From contig OY727102.1 of NCBI GenBank assembly GCA_963402885.1, positions 10,602,001-10,666,000 of the forward strand: a stretch of DNA of 64,000 nucleotides. Direction: 5' to 3'. Below, piece after piece: positions 1-12,680 of this stretch. The DNA is from Antedon bifida. Lineage: Eukaryota; Echinodermata; Crinoidea; Comatulida; Antedonidae. The notes below the pieces were generated by a model that searched no databases, was not told the DNA's origin, and saw only the letters and a program-made list of their open reading frames with translations. The translations under genes and the position numbers were made by a program. Positions within the stretch are counted from its first letter, which is position 1. Each line of letters begins with the position of its first letter.

Positions 1-2640
1 ACAGAAAAACATCAAAGTGCTTAAAATCTCATTAGAAACCGTTTTAGACCATTTTGAGCAATTTGATAAAATTTTTGACACAAAAACATCAAAGAGCACA
101 AAATAGCTTAATATCGTATTTAAAAACGTTTTAGACCATTTTGAGCATTTCGACAAAAAAATTTCACAAAAAACATCAAAGTGCTTAGAATAGCTTCAAA
201 TCGCATTTGGAGACGTTTTAGACCATTTTGTGATTTTCGAAAAAACTTGGTTACACAAAAACATCAAAGTGCTTAAAATCTCATTATAAACCGTTTTAGA
301 CCATTTTGAGCAATTCGATAAAACTTTTCACACAAAAACATCAAAGAGCACAAAATAGCTTAATATCGTATTTAAAAACGTTTTATACCATTTTGAGCAT
401 TTCGACATAAATTTTTCACACAAAACACCAAAGTGCTAAGAATAGCTTCAAATCGCATTTGGAGACATTTTAGACCATTTTGTTATTTTCGAAAAAACTT
501 GTTAACATAAAAACACCAAAGTGCTTAGAATAGCTTCAAATCGCATTTGGAGACGTTTTAGACCACTTTGTGATTTTCGAAAAAACTTGGTTACAGAAAA
601 ACATCAAAGTGCTTAAAATCTAATTAGAAACCGTTTTAGACCATTTTGAGCAATTCGATAAAACTTTTTACACAAAAACATCAAAGAGCACAAAATAGCT
701 TAATATCGTATTTAAAAACGTTTTAGACCATTTTGTGATTTTCGAAAAAACTTGTTAACATAAAAACACAAAAGTGCTTAGAATAGCTTCAAATCGCATT
801 TGGAGACGTTTTAGACCATTTTGTGATTTTCGAAAAAACTTGGTTACACAAAAACATCAAAGTGCTTAAAATCTCATTATAAACCGTTTTAGACCATTTT
901 GAACAATTCGATAAAACTTTTCACACAAAAACATCAAAGAGCACAAAATAGCTTAATATCGTATTTAAAAACGTTTTAGACCATTTTGAGCATTTCGACA
1001 AAAATTTTTCACACAAAACATCAAAGTGTGCAGAATAGCTTCAAATCGCATTTAGAGACGTTTTAGACCATTTTGTGATTTTCGAAAAAACTTGTTAACA
1101 TAAAAACACCAAAGTGCTTAGAATAGCTTCAAATCGCATTTGGAGACGTTTTAGACCATTTTGTGATTTTCGAAAAAACTTGGTTACAGAAAAACATCAA
1201 AGTGCTTAAAATCTCATTAGAAACCGTTTTAGACCATTTTGAGCGATTCGACAAAACTTTTCACACAAAAACATCAAAGAGCACAAAATAGCTTAATATC
1301 GTATTTAAAAACGTTTTAGACCATTTTGAGCATTTCGACAAAAAATTTTCACACAAAACATCAAAGTGTGCAGAATAGCTTCAAATCGCATTTGGAGACG
1401 TTTTAGACCATTTTGTGATTTTCGAAAAAACTTGGTTACAGAAAAACATCAAAGTGCTTAAAATCTCATTAGAAACCGTTTTAGACCATTTTGAGCAATT
1501 CGATAAAACTTTTCACACAAAAACATCAAAGAGCACAAAATAGCTTAATATCGTATTTAAAAACGTTTTAGACCATTTTGAGAATTTCGACAAAAAATTT
1601 TCACAAAAAACATCAAAGTGTACAGAATAGCTTCAAATCGCATTTGGAGACGTTTTAGACCATTTTGTGATTTTCGAAAAAACTTGTTAACATAAAAACA
1701 CCAAAGTGCTTAGAATAGCTTCAAATCGCATTTGGAGACGTTTTAGACCATTTTGTGATTTTCGAAAAAACTTGGTTACACAAAAACATCAAAGTGCTTA
1801 AAATCTCATTATAAACCGTTTTAGACCATTTTGAGCAATTCGATAAAACTTTTCACACAAAAACATCAAAGAGCACAAAATAGCTTAATATCGTATTTAA
1901 AAACGTTTTAGACCATTTTGAGCATTTCGACAAAAATTTTTCACACAAAACATCAAAGTGTGCAGAATAGCTTCAAATCGCATTTGGAGACGTTTTAGAC
2001 CATTTTGTGATTTTCGAAAAAACTTGGTTACAGAAAAACACCAAAGTGCTTAAAATCTCATTAGAAACCGTTTTAGACCATTTTGAGCAATTCGATAAAA
2101 CTTTTCACACAAAAACATCAAAGAGCACAAAATAGCTTAATATCGTATTTAAAAACGTTTTAGACCATTTTGTGATTTTCGAAAAAACTTACTAACATAA
2201 AAACACCAAAGTGCTTAGAATAGCTTCAAATCGCATTTGGAGACGTTTTAGACCATTTTCTGATTTTCGAAAAAACTTGGTTACACAAAAACATCAAAGT
2301 GCTTAAAATCTCATTATAAACCGTTTTAGACCATTTTGAGCAATTCGATAAAACTTTTCACACAAAAACATCAAAGAGCACAAAATAGCTTAATATCGTA
2401 TTTAAAAACGTTTTAGACCATTTTAAGCATTTCGACAAAAATTGTTCACACAAAACATCAAAGTGTGCAGAATAGCTTCAAATCGCATTTGGAGACGTTT
2501 TAGACCATTTTGTGATTTTCGAAAAAACTTGTTAACATAAAAACACTAAAGTGCTTAGAATAGCTTCAAATCGCATTTGGAGACGTTTTAGACCATTTTG
2601 TGATTTTCGAACAAACTTGGTTACAGAAAAACATCAAAGT
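1..2640 (+). repeat. Satellite block repeated at 10131-13197
   Basis: Position 1 aligns with 10131 (offset 10130). Shared rare variants include GTTTTATACC at 380 and 10510. From the GAGCGATTCGAC variant (1241 and 11799) the offset becomes 10558 and holds through TTACTAAC (2189 and 12747) and ACACTAAAG (about 2541 and 13099). The 428-bp change equals one tetramer plus one 88-bp monomer, present only in the right copy. The copies part at about 2640/13197. Confidence 0.85.
1010..2500 (+). repeat. Satellite block repeated at 5081-6590 (offset 4071)
   Basis: GAGCGATTCGAC at 1241 and 5312, and TTACTAAC at 2189 and 6260, give the same offset of 4071. To the left the copies differ (ATTTTTCACAC versus ATTATTCCCAC), and to the right ACACTAAAG versus ACACCAAAG marks the end. 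Confidence 0.85.
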
Positions 2641-3811
2641 GCTTAGAATAGCTTCAAATCGCATTTGGAGACGTTTTAGACCATTTTGTGATTTTCGAAA
2701 AAACTTGGTTACAGAAAAACATCAAAGTGCTTAAAATATAATTAGAAACCGTTTTAGACCATTTTGAGCAATTCGATAAAACTTTTTACACAAAAACATC
2801 AAAGAGCACAAAATAGCTTAATATCGTATTTAAAAACGTTTTAGACCATTTTGTGATTTTCGAAAAAACTTGTTAACATAAAAACACCAAAGTGCTTAGA
2901 ATAGCTTCAAATCGCATTTGGAGACGTTTTAGACCATTTTGTGATTTTCGAAAAAACTTGGTTACACAAAAACATCAAAGTGCTTAAAATCTCATTATAA
3001 ACCGTTTTAGACCATTTTGAGCAATTCGATAAAACTTTTCACACAAAAACATCAAAGAGCACAAAATAGCTTAATATCGTATTTAAAAACGTTTTAGACC
3101 ATTTTGAGCATTTCGACAAAAATTATTCCCACAAAACATCAAAGTGTGCAGAATAGCTTCAAATCGCATTTGGAGACGTTTTAGACCATTTTGTGATTTT
3201 CGAAAAAACTTGTTAACATAAAAACACTAAAGTGCTTAGAATAGCTTCAAATCGCATTTGGAGACGTTTTAGACCATTTTGTGATTTTCGAACAAACTTG
3301 GTTACAGAAAAACATCAAAGTGCTTAGAATAGCTTCAAATCGCATTTGGAGACGTTTTAGACCATTTTGTGATTTTCGAAAAAACTTGGTTACAGAAAAA
3401 CATCAAAGTGCTTAAAATATAATTAGAAACCGTTTTAGACCATTTTGAGCAATTCGATAAAACTTTTTACACAAAAACATCAAAGAGCACAAAATAGCTT
3501 AATATCGTATTTAAAAACGTTTTAGACCATTTTGTGATTTTCGAAAAAACTTGTTAACATAAAAACACCAAAGTGCTTAGAATAGCTTCAAATCGCATTT
3601 GGAGACGTTTTAGACCATTTTGTGATTTTCGAAAAAACTTGGTTACACAAAAACATCAAAGTGCTTAAAATCTCATTATAAACCGTTTTAGACCATTTTG
3701 AGCAATTCGATAAAACTTTTCACACAAAAACATCAAAGAGCACAAAATAGCTTAATATCGTATTTAAAAACGTTTTAGACCATTTTGAGCATTTCGACAA
3801 AAATTATTCCC
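2450..3811 (+). repeat. Local tandem duplication, two units of 681 bp
   Basis: The unusual junction in which GAACAAACTTGG leads to a C/D-type monomer (GTGCTTAGAATAGC) instead of A occurs at 2609 and 3290, 681 bp apart. ATTATTCCCAC near 3122 and 3803 gives the same step. 681 equals eight monomers (two of 78, three of 87, three of 88). Unit edges are approximate. Confidence 0.85.
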
Positions 3812-6800
3812 ACAAAACATCAAAGTGTGCAGAATAGCTTCAAATCGCATTTGGAGACGTTTTAGACCATTTTGTGATTTTCGAAAAAACTTGTTAACAT
3901 AAAAACACCAAAGTGCTTAGAATAGCTTCAAATCGCATTTGGAGACGTTTTAGACCATTTTGTGATTTTCGAAAAAACTTGGTTACACAAAAACATCAAA
4001 GTGCTTAAAATCTCATTATAAACCGTTTTAGACCATTTTGAGCAATTCGATAAAACTTTTCACACAAAAACATCAAAGAGCACAAAATAGCTTAATATCG
4101 TATTTAAAAACGTTTTAGACCATTTTGAGCATTTCGACAAAAATTTTTCACACAAAACATCAAAGTGTGCAGAATAGCTTCAAATCGCATTTGGAGACGT
4201 TTTAGACCATTTTGTGATTTTCGAAAAAACTTGGTTACAGAAAAACACCAAAGTGCTTAAAATCTCATTAGAAACCGTTTTAGACCATTTTGAGCAATTC
4301 GATAAAACTTTTCACACAAAAACATCAAAGAGCACAAAATAGCTTAATATCGTATTTAAAAACGTTTTAGACCATTTTAAGCATTTCGACAAAAATTGTT
4401 CACACAAAACATCAAAGTGTGCAGAATAGCTTCAAATCGCATTTGGAGACGTTTTAGACCATTTTGTGATTTTCGAAAAAACTTGTTAACATAAAAACAC
4501 TAAAGTGCTTAGAATAGCTTCAAATCGTATTTGGAGACGTTTTAGACCATTTTGTGATTTTCGAACAAACTTGGTTACAGAAAAACATCAAAGTGCTTAA
4601 AATCTCATTAGAAACCGTTTTAGACCATTTTGAGCAATTCGATAAAACTTTTCACACAAAAACATCAAAGAGCACAAAATAGCTTAATATCGTATTTAAA
4701 AACGTTTTAGACCATTTTGAGCATTTCGACAAAAATTATTCCCACAAAACATCAAAGTGTGCAGAATAGCTTCAAATCGCATTTGGAGACGTTTTAGACC
4801 ATTTTGTGATTTTCGAAAAAACTTGTTAACATAAAAACACCAAAGTGCTTAGAATAGCTTCAAATCGCATTTGGAGACGTTTTAGACCATTTTGTGATTT
4901 TCGAAAAAACTTGGTTACAGAAAAACATCAAAGTGCTTAAAATCTCATTAGAAACCGTTTTAGACCATTTTGAGCAATTCGATAAAACTTTTCACACAAA
5001 AACATCAAAGAGCACAAAATAGCTTAATATCGTATTTAAAAACGTTTTAGACCATTTTGAGCATTTCGACAAAAATTATTCCCACAAAACATCAAAGTGT
5101 GCAGAATAGCTTCAAATCGCATTTGGAGACGTTTTAGACCATTTTGTGATTTTCGAAAAAACTTGTTAACATAAAAACACCAAAGTGCTTAGAATAGCTT
5201 CAAATCGCATTTGGAGACGTTTTAGACCATTTTGTGATTTTCGAAAAAACTTGGTTACAGAAAAACATCAAAGTGCTTAAAATCTCATTAGAAACCGTTT
5301 TAGACCATTTTGAGCGATTCGACAAAACTTTTCACACAAAAACATCAAAGAGCACAAAATAGCTTAATATCGTATTTAAAAACGTTTTAGACCATTTTGA
5401 GCATTTCGACAAAAAATTTTCACACAAAACATCAAAGTGTGCAGAATAGCTTCAAATCGCATTTGGAGACGTTTTAGACCATTTTGTGATTTTCGAAAAA
5501 ACTTGGTTACAGAAAAACATCAAAGTGCTTAAAATCTCATTAGAAACCGTTTTAGACCATTTTGAGCAATTCGATAAAACTTTTCACACAAAAACATCAA
5601 AGAGCACAAAATAGCTTAATATCGTATTTAAAAACGTTTTAGACCATTTTGAGAATTTCGACAAAAAATTTTCACAAAAAACATCAAAGTGTACAGAATA
5701 GCTTCAAATCGCATTTGGAGACGTTTTAGACCATTTTGTGATTTTCGAAAAAACTTGTTAACATAAAAACACCAAAGTGCTTAGAATAGCTTCAAATCGC
5801 ATTTGGAGACGTTTTAGACCATTTTGTGATTTTCGAAAAAACTTGGTTACACAAAAACATCAAAGTGCTTAAAATCTCATTATAAACCGTTTTAGACCAT
5901 TTTGAGCAATTCGATAAAACTTTTCACACAAAAACATCAAAGAGCACAAAATAGCTTAATATCGTATTTAAAAACGTTTTAGACCATTTTGAGCATTTCG
6001 ACAAAAATTTTTCACACAAAACATCAAAGTGTGCAGAATAGCTTCAAATCGCATTTGGAGACGTTTTAGACCATTTTGTGATTTTCGAAAAAACTTGGTT
6101 ACAGAAAAACACCAAAGTGCTTAAAATCTCATTAGAAACCGTTTTAGACCATTTTGAGCAATTCGATAAAACTTTTCACACAAAAACATCAAAGTGCACA
6201 AAATAGCTTAATATCGTATTTAAAAACGTTTTAGACCATTTTGTGATTTTCGAAAAAACTTACTAACATAAAAACACCAAAGTGCTTAGAATAGCTTCAA
6301 ATCGCATTTGGAGACGTTTTAGACCATTTTCTGATTTTCGAAAAAACTTGGTTACACAAAAACATCAAAGTGCTTAAAATCTCATTATAAACCGTTTTAG
6401 ACCATTTTGAGCAATTCGATAAAACTTTTCACACAAAAACATCAAAGAGCACAAAATAGCTTAATATCGTATTTAAAAACGTTTTAGACCATTTTGAGCA
6501 TTTCGACAAAAATTGTTCACACAAAACATCAAAGTGTGCAGAATAGCTTCAAATCGCATTTGGAGACGTTTTAGACCATTTTGTGATTTTCGAAAAAACT
6601 TGTTAACATAAAAACACCAAAGTGCTAAGAATAGCTTCAAATCGCATTTTGAGACATTTTAGACCATTTTGTTTTTTTCGAAAAAACTTGTTAACATAAA
6701 AACACCAAAGTGCTTAGAATAGCTTCAAATCGCATTTGGAGACGTTTTAGACCATTTTGTGATTTTCGAACAAACTTGGTTACAGAAAAACATCAAAGTG

Positions 6801-7502
6801 CTTAAAATCTCATTAGAAACCGTTTTAGACCATTTTGAGCAATTTGATAAAATTTTTGACACAAAAACATCAAAGAGCACAAAATAGCTTAATATCGTAT
6901 TTAAAAACGTTTTAGACCATTTTGTGATTTTCGAAAAAACTTGTTAACATAAAAACACTAAAGTGCTTAGAATAGCTTCAAATCGCATTTGGAGACGTTT
7001 TAGACCATTTTGTGATTTTCGAACAAACTTGGTTACAGAAAAACATCAAAGTGCTTAAAATCTCATTAGAAACCGTTTTAGACCATTTTGAGCAATTCGA
7101 TAAAACTTTTCACACAAAAACATCAAAGAGCACAAAATAGCTTAATATCGTATTTAAAAACGTTTTAGACCATTTTGAGCATTTCGACAAAAATATTTCA
7201 CAAAAAACATCAAAGTGCTTAGAATAGCTTCAAATCGCATTTGGAGACATTTTAGACCATTTTGTGATTTTCGAAAAAACTTGTTAACATAAAAACACCA
7301 AAGTGCTAAGAATAGCTTCAAATCGCATTTGGAGACATTTTAGACCATTTTGTTATTTTCGAAAAAACTTGTTAACATAAAAACACCAAAGTGCTTAGAA
7401 TAGCTTCAAATCGCATTTGGAGACGTTTTAGACCATTTTGTGATTTTCGAAAAAACTTGGTTACAGAAAAACATCAAAGGGCTTAAAATCTAATTAGAAA
7501 CC

Positions 7503-7755
7503 GTTTTAGACCATTTTGAGCAATTCGATAAAACTTTTTACACAAAAACATCAAAGAGCACAAAATAGCTTAATATCGTATTTAAAAACGTTTTAGACCA
7601 TTTTGTGATTTTCGAAAAAACTTGTTAACATAAAAACACCAAAGTGCTTAGAATAGCTTCAAATCGCATTTGGAGACGTTTTAGACCATTTTGTGATTTT
7701 CGAAAAAACTTGGTTACACAAAAACATCAAAGTGCTTAAAATCTCATTATAAACC
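7503..7755 (+). repeat. Representative 253-bp hybrid trimer (A-B/C-D)
   Basis: Cores lie at 7503, 7590, 7678 and 7756, giving 87, 88 and 78. The middle monomer has a B-type 5' half (GAGCACAAAATAGC) but, after the shared core, a C/D-type 3' half (GTGATTTTCGAAAAAAC) in place of the B-type GAGCATTTCGACAAA. The switch falls within the conserved core. This hybrid recurs many times, for example at about 720, 2160, 2840, 3520, 8350, 15090, 31100, 40680 and 56050, so it amplified after it formed. Confidence 0.88.
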
Positions 7756-8899
7756 GTTTTAGACCATTTTGAGCAATTCGATAAAACTTTTCACACAAAA
7801 ACATCAAAGAGCACAAAATAGCTTAAAATCGTATTTAAAAACGTTTTAGACCATTTTGTGATTTTCGAAAAAACTTGTCAACATAAAAACACCAAAGTGC
7901 TTAGAATAGCTTCAAATCGCATTTGGAGACGTTTTAGACCATTTTGTGATTTTCGAAAAAACTTGGTTACACAAAAACATCAAAGTGCTTAAAATCTCAT
8001 TATAAACCGTTTTAGACCATTTTGAGCAATTCGATAAAACTTTTCACACAAAAACATCAAAGAGCACAAAATAGCTTAATATCGTATTTAAAAACGTTTT
8101 AGACCATTTTGAGCATTTCGACAAAAATTTTTCACACAAAACATCAAAGTGTGCAGAATAGCTTCAAATCACATTTGGAGACGTTTTAGACCATTTTGTG
8201 ATTTTCGAAAAAACTTGGTTACAGAAAAACACCAAAGTGCTTAAAATCTCATTAGAAACCGTTTTAGACCATTTTGAGCAATTCGATAAAACTTTTCACA
8301 CAAAAACATCAAAGAGCACAAAATAGCTTAATATCGTATTTAAAAACGTTTTAGACCATTTTGTGATTTTCGAAAAAACTTGTTAACATAAAAACACCAA
8401 AGTGCTTAGAATAGCTTCAAATCGCATTTGGAGACGTTTTAGACCATTTTGTGATTTTCGAAAAAACTTGGTTACACAAAAACATCAAAGTGCTTAAAAT
8501 CTCATTATAAACCGTTTTAGACCATTTTGAGCAATTCGATAAAACTTTTCACACAAAAACATCAAAGAGCACAAAATAGCTTAATATCGTATTTAAAAAC
8601 GTTTTAGACCATTTTGTGATTTTCTAAAGAACTTGTTAACATAAAAACACCAAAGTGCTTAGAATAGCTTCAAATCGCATTTGGAGACGTTTTAGACCAT
8701 TTTGTGATTTTCGAAAAAACGTGGTTACACAAAAACATCAAAGTGCTTAAAATCTCATTATAAACCGTTTTAGACCATTTTGAACAATTCGATAAAACTT
8801 TTCACACAAAAACATCAAAGAGCACAAAATAGCTTAATATCGTATTTAAAAACGTTTTAGACCATTTTGAGCATTTCGACAAAAATTTTTCACACAAAA

Positions 8900-11360
8900 C
8901 ATCAAAGTGTGCAGAATAGCTTCAAATCGCATTTGGAGACGTTTTAGACCATTTTGTGATTTTCGAAAAAACTTGTTAACATAAAAACACCAAAGTGCTA
9001 AGAATAGCTTCAAATCGCATTTTGAGACATTTTAGACCATTTTGTTTTTTTCGAAAAAACTTGTTAACATAAAAACACCAAAGTGCTTAGAATAGCTTCA
9101 AATCGCATTTGGAGACGTTTTAGACGATTTTGTGATTTTCGAAAAAACTTGGTTACAGAAAAACATCAAAGTGCTTAAAATCTCATTATAAACCGTTTTA
9201 GACCATTTTGAGCAATTCGATAAAACTTTTCACACAAAAACATCAAAGAGCACAAAATAGCTTAATATCGTATTTAAAAACGTTTTAGACCATTTTGAGC
9301 ATTTCTACAAAAAATTTTCACAAAAAACATCAAATCGCAAAAAAAAATTTTCACAAAAAACATCAAAGAGCACAAAAAAGCTTAATATCGTATTTAAAAA
9401 CGTTTTAGACGATTTTGAGCATTTCGACAAAAAATTTTCACACAAAACATCAAAGTGTGCAGAATAGCTTCAAATCGCATTTGGAGACGTTTTAGACCAT
9501 TTTGTGATTTTCGAAAAAACTTGTTAACATAAAAACACCAAAGTGCTAAGAATAGCTTCAAATCGCATTTGGAGACATTTTAGATCATTTTGTTATTTTC
9601 GAAAAAACATGTTAACATAAAAACACCAAAGTGCTTAGAATAGCTTCAAATCGCATTTGGAGACGTTTTAGACCATTTTGTGATTTTCGAAAAAACTTGG
9701 TTACAGAAAAACATCAAAGTGCTTAAAATCTCATTAGAAACCGTTTTAGACCATTTTGAGCAATTCGATAAAACTTTTCACACAAAAACATCAAAGAGCA
9801 CAAAATAGCTTAATATCGTATTTAAAAACGTTTTAGACCATTTTGAGCATTTCGACAAAAATTGTTCACACAAAACATCAAAGTGTGCAGAATAGCTTCA
9901 AATCGCATTTGGAGACGTTTTAGACCATTTTGTGATTTTCGAAAAAACTTGTTAACATAAAAACACCAAAGTGCTAAGAATAGCTTCAAATCGCATTTTG
10001 AGACATTTTAGACCATTTTGTTTTTTTCGAAAAAACTTGTTAACATAAAAACACCAAAGTGCTTAGAATAGCTTCAAATCGCATTTGGAGACGTTTTAGA
10101 CCATTTTGTGATTTTCGAACAAACTTGGTTACAGAAAAACATCAAAGTGCTTAAAATCTCATTAGAAACCGTTTTAGACCATTTTGAGCAATTTGATAAA
10201 ATTTTTGACACAAAAACATCAAAGAGCACAAAATAGCTTAATATCGTATTTAAAAACGTTTTAGACCATTTTGAGCATTTCGACAAAAATATTTCACAAA
10301 AAACATCAAAGTGCTTAGAATAGCTTCAAATCGCATTTGGAGACGTTTTAGACCATTTTGTGATTTTCGAACAAACTTGGTTACACAAAAACATCAAAGT
10401 GCTTAAAATCTCATTATAAACCGTTTTAGACCATTTTGAGCAATTCGATAAAACTTTTCACACAAAAACATCAAAGAGCACAAAATAGCTTAATATCGTA
10501 TTTAAAAACGTTTTATACCATTTTGAGCATTTCGACATAAATTTTTCACACAAAACACCAAAGTGCTAAGAATAGCTTCAAATCGCATTTGGAGACATTT
10601 TAGACCATTTTGTTATTTTCGAAAAAACTTGTTAACATAAAAACACCAAAGTGCTTAGAATAGCTTCAAATCGCATTTGGAGACGTTTTAGACCACTTTG
10701 TGATTTTCGAAAAAACTTGGTTACAGAAAAACATCAAAGTGCTTAAAATCTAATTAGAAACCGTTTTAGACCATTTTGAGCAATTCGATAAAACTTTTTA
10801 CACAAAAACATCAAAGAGCACAAAATAGCTTAATATCGTATTTAAAAACGTTTTAGACCATTTTGTGATTTTCGAAAAAACTTGTTAACATAAAAACACA
10901 AAAGTGCTTAGAATAGCTTCAAATCGCATTTGGAGACGTTTTAGACCATTTTGTGATTTTCGAAAAAACTTGGTTACACAAAAACATCAAAGTGCTTAAA
11001 ATCTCATTATAAACCGTTTTAGACCATTTTGAACAATTCGATAAAACTTTTCACACAAAAACATCAAAGAGCACAAAATAGCTTAATATCGTATTTAAAA
11101 ACGTTTTAGACCATTTTGAGCATTTCGACAAAAATTTTTCACACAAAACATCAAAGTGTGCAGAATAGCTTCAAATCGCATTTGGAGACGTTTTAGACCA
11201 TTTTGTGATTTTCGAAAAAACTTGTTAACATAAAAACACCAAAGTGCTAAGAATAGCTTCAAATCGCATTTTGAGACATTTTAGACCATTTTGTTTTTTT
11301 CGAAAAAACTTGTTAACATAAAAACACCAAAGTGCTTAGAATAGCTTCAAATCGCATTTG
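8900..11360 (+). repeat. Satellite block repeated at 60418-62878 (offset 51518)
   Basis: The remnant (9331, 60849), GTTTTATACC (10510, 62028) and the repeated minus-strand open frame (10074, 61592) all give 51518. At about 62880 the right copy jumps to sequence matching 12818 onward. Confidence 0.83.
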
Positions 11361-12680
11361 GAGACGTTTTAGACCATTTTGTGATTTTCGAAAAAACTTG
11401 GTTACAGAAAAACATCAAAGTGCTTAAAATTTCATTAGCAACCGTTTTAGACCATTTTGAGCAATTCGATAAAACTTTTCACACAAAAACATCAAAGAGC
11501 ACAAAATAGCTTAATATCGTATTTAAAAACGTTTTAGACCATTTTGAGCATTTCGACAAAAATTATTCCCACAAAACATCAAAGTGTGCAGAATAGCTTC
11601 AAATCGCATTTGGAGACGTTTTAGACCATTTTGTGATTTTCGAAAAAACTTGTTAACATAAAAACACCAAAGTGCTTAGAATAGCTTCAAATCGCATTTG
11701 GAGACGTTTTAGACCATTTTGTGATTTTCGAAAAAACTTGGTTACAGAAAAACATCAAAGTGCTTAAAATCTCATTAGAAACCGTTTTAGACCATTTTGA
11801 GCGATTCGACAAAACTTTTCACACAAAAACATCAAAGAGCACAAAATAGCTTAATATCGTATTTAAAAACGTTTTAGACCATTTTGAGCATTTCGACAAA
11901 AAATTTTCACACAAAACATCAAAGTGTGCAGAATAGCTTCAAATCGCATTTGGAGACGTTTTAGACCATTTTGTGATTTTCGAAAAAACTTGGTTACAGA
12001 AAAACATCAAAGTGCTTAAAATCTCATTAGAAACCGTTTTAGACGATTTTGAGCAATTCGATAAAACTTTTCACACAAAAACATCAAAGAGCACAAAATA
12101 GCTTAATATCGTATTTAAAAACGTTTTAGACCATTTTGAGAATTTCGACAAAAAATTTTCACAAAAAACATCAAAGTGTACAGAATAGCTTCAAATCGCA
12201 TTTGGAGACGTTTTAGACCATTTTGTGATTTTCGAAAAAACTTGTTAACATAAAAACACCAAAGTGCTTAGAATAGCTTCAAATCGCATTTGGAGACGTT
12301 TTAGACCATTTTGTGATTTTCGAAAAAACTTGGTTACACAAAAACATCAAAGTGCTTAAAATCTCATTATAAACCGTTTTAGACCATTTTGAGCAATTCG
12401 ATAAAACTTTTCACACAAAAACATCAAAGAGCACAAAATAGCTTAATATCGTATTTAAAAACGTTTTAGACCATTTTGAGCATTTCGACAAAAATTTTTC
12501 ACACAAAACATCAAAGTGTGCAGAATAGCTTCAAATCGCATTTGGAGACGTTTTAGACCATTTTGTGATTTTCGAAAAAACTTGGTTACAGAAAAACACC
12601 AAAGTGCTTAAAATCTCATTAGAAACCGTTTTAGACCATTTTGAGCAATTCGATAAAACTTTTCACACAAAAACATCAAA
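9130..12680 (+). repeat. 3.5-kb satellite block repeated at 37087-40640 (offset 27957)
   Basis: Four independent rare markers give exactly the same offset: the deletion remnant (9331, 37288), GTTTTATACC (10510, 38467), TTCATTAGCAACC (11431, 39388) and GAGCGATTCG (11799, 39756). The copies part before 12747/40704, where one reads TTACTAAC and the other TTGTTAAC. This is the longest constant-offset block I measured. Confidence 0.87.
9328..9360 (+). repeat. 33-bp deleted-monomer remnant, copy 1
   Basis: Between two B-type monomers (cores 9292 and 9412, 120 bp apart instead of 87) lies CATCAAATCGC, nine A, TTTTCACAAAAAA. It looks like a monomer from which most of the middle, including the core box, was lost: CATCAAA joins directly to TCGCA, both normal satellite words. 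It is followed by a B monomer with the rare variant GACGATTTTGAGC. Confidence 0.85.

Noticed and set aside
10074..10286. 70-residue minus-strand open frame, with identical copies at 28285-28497, 38031-38243 and 61592-61804.
   Set aside because: It starts at TTG, consists only of satellite monomers, has no domain, and recurs because the satellite blocks are duplicated.
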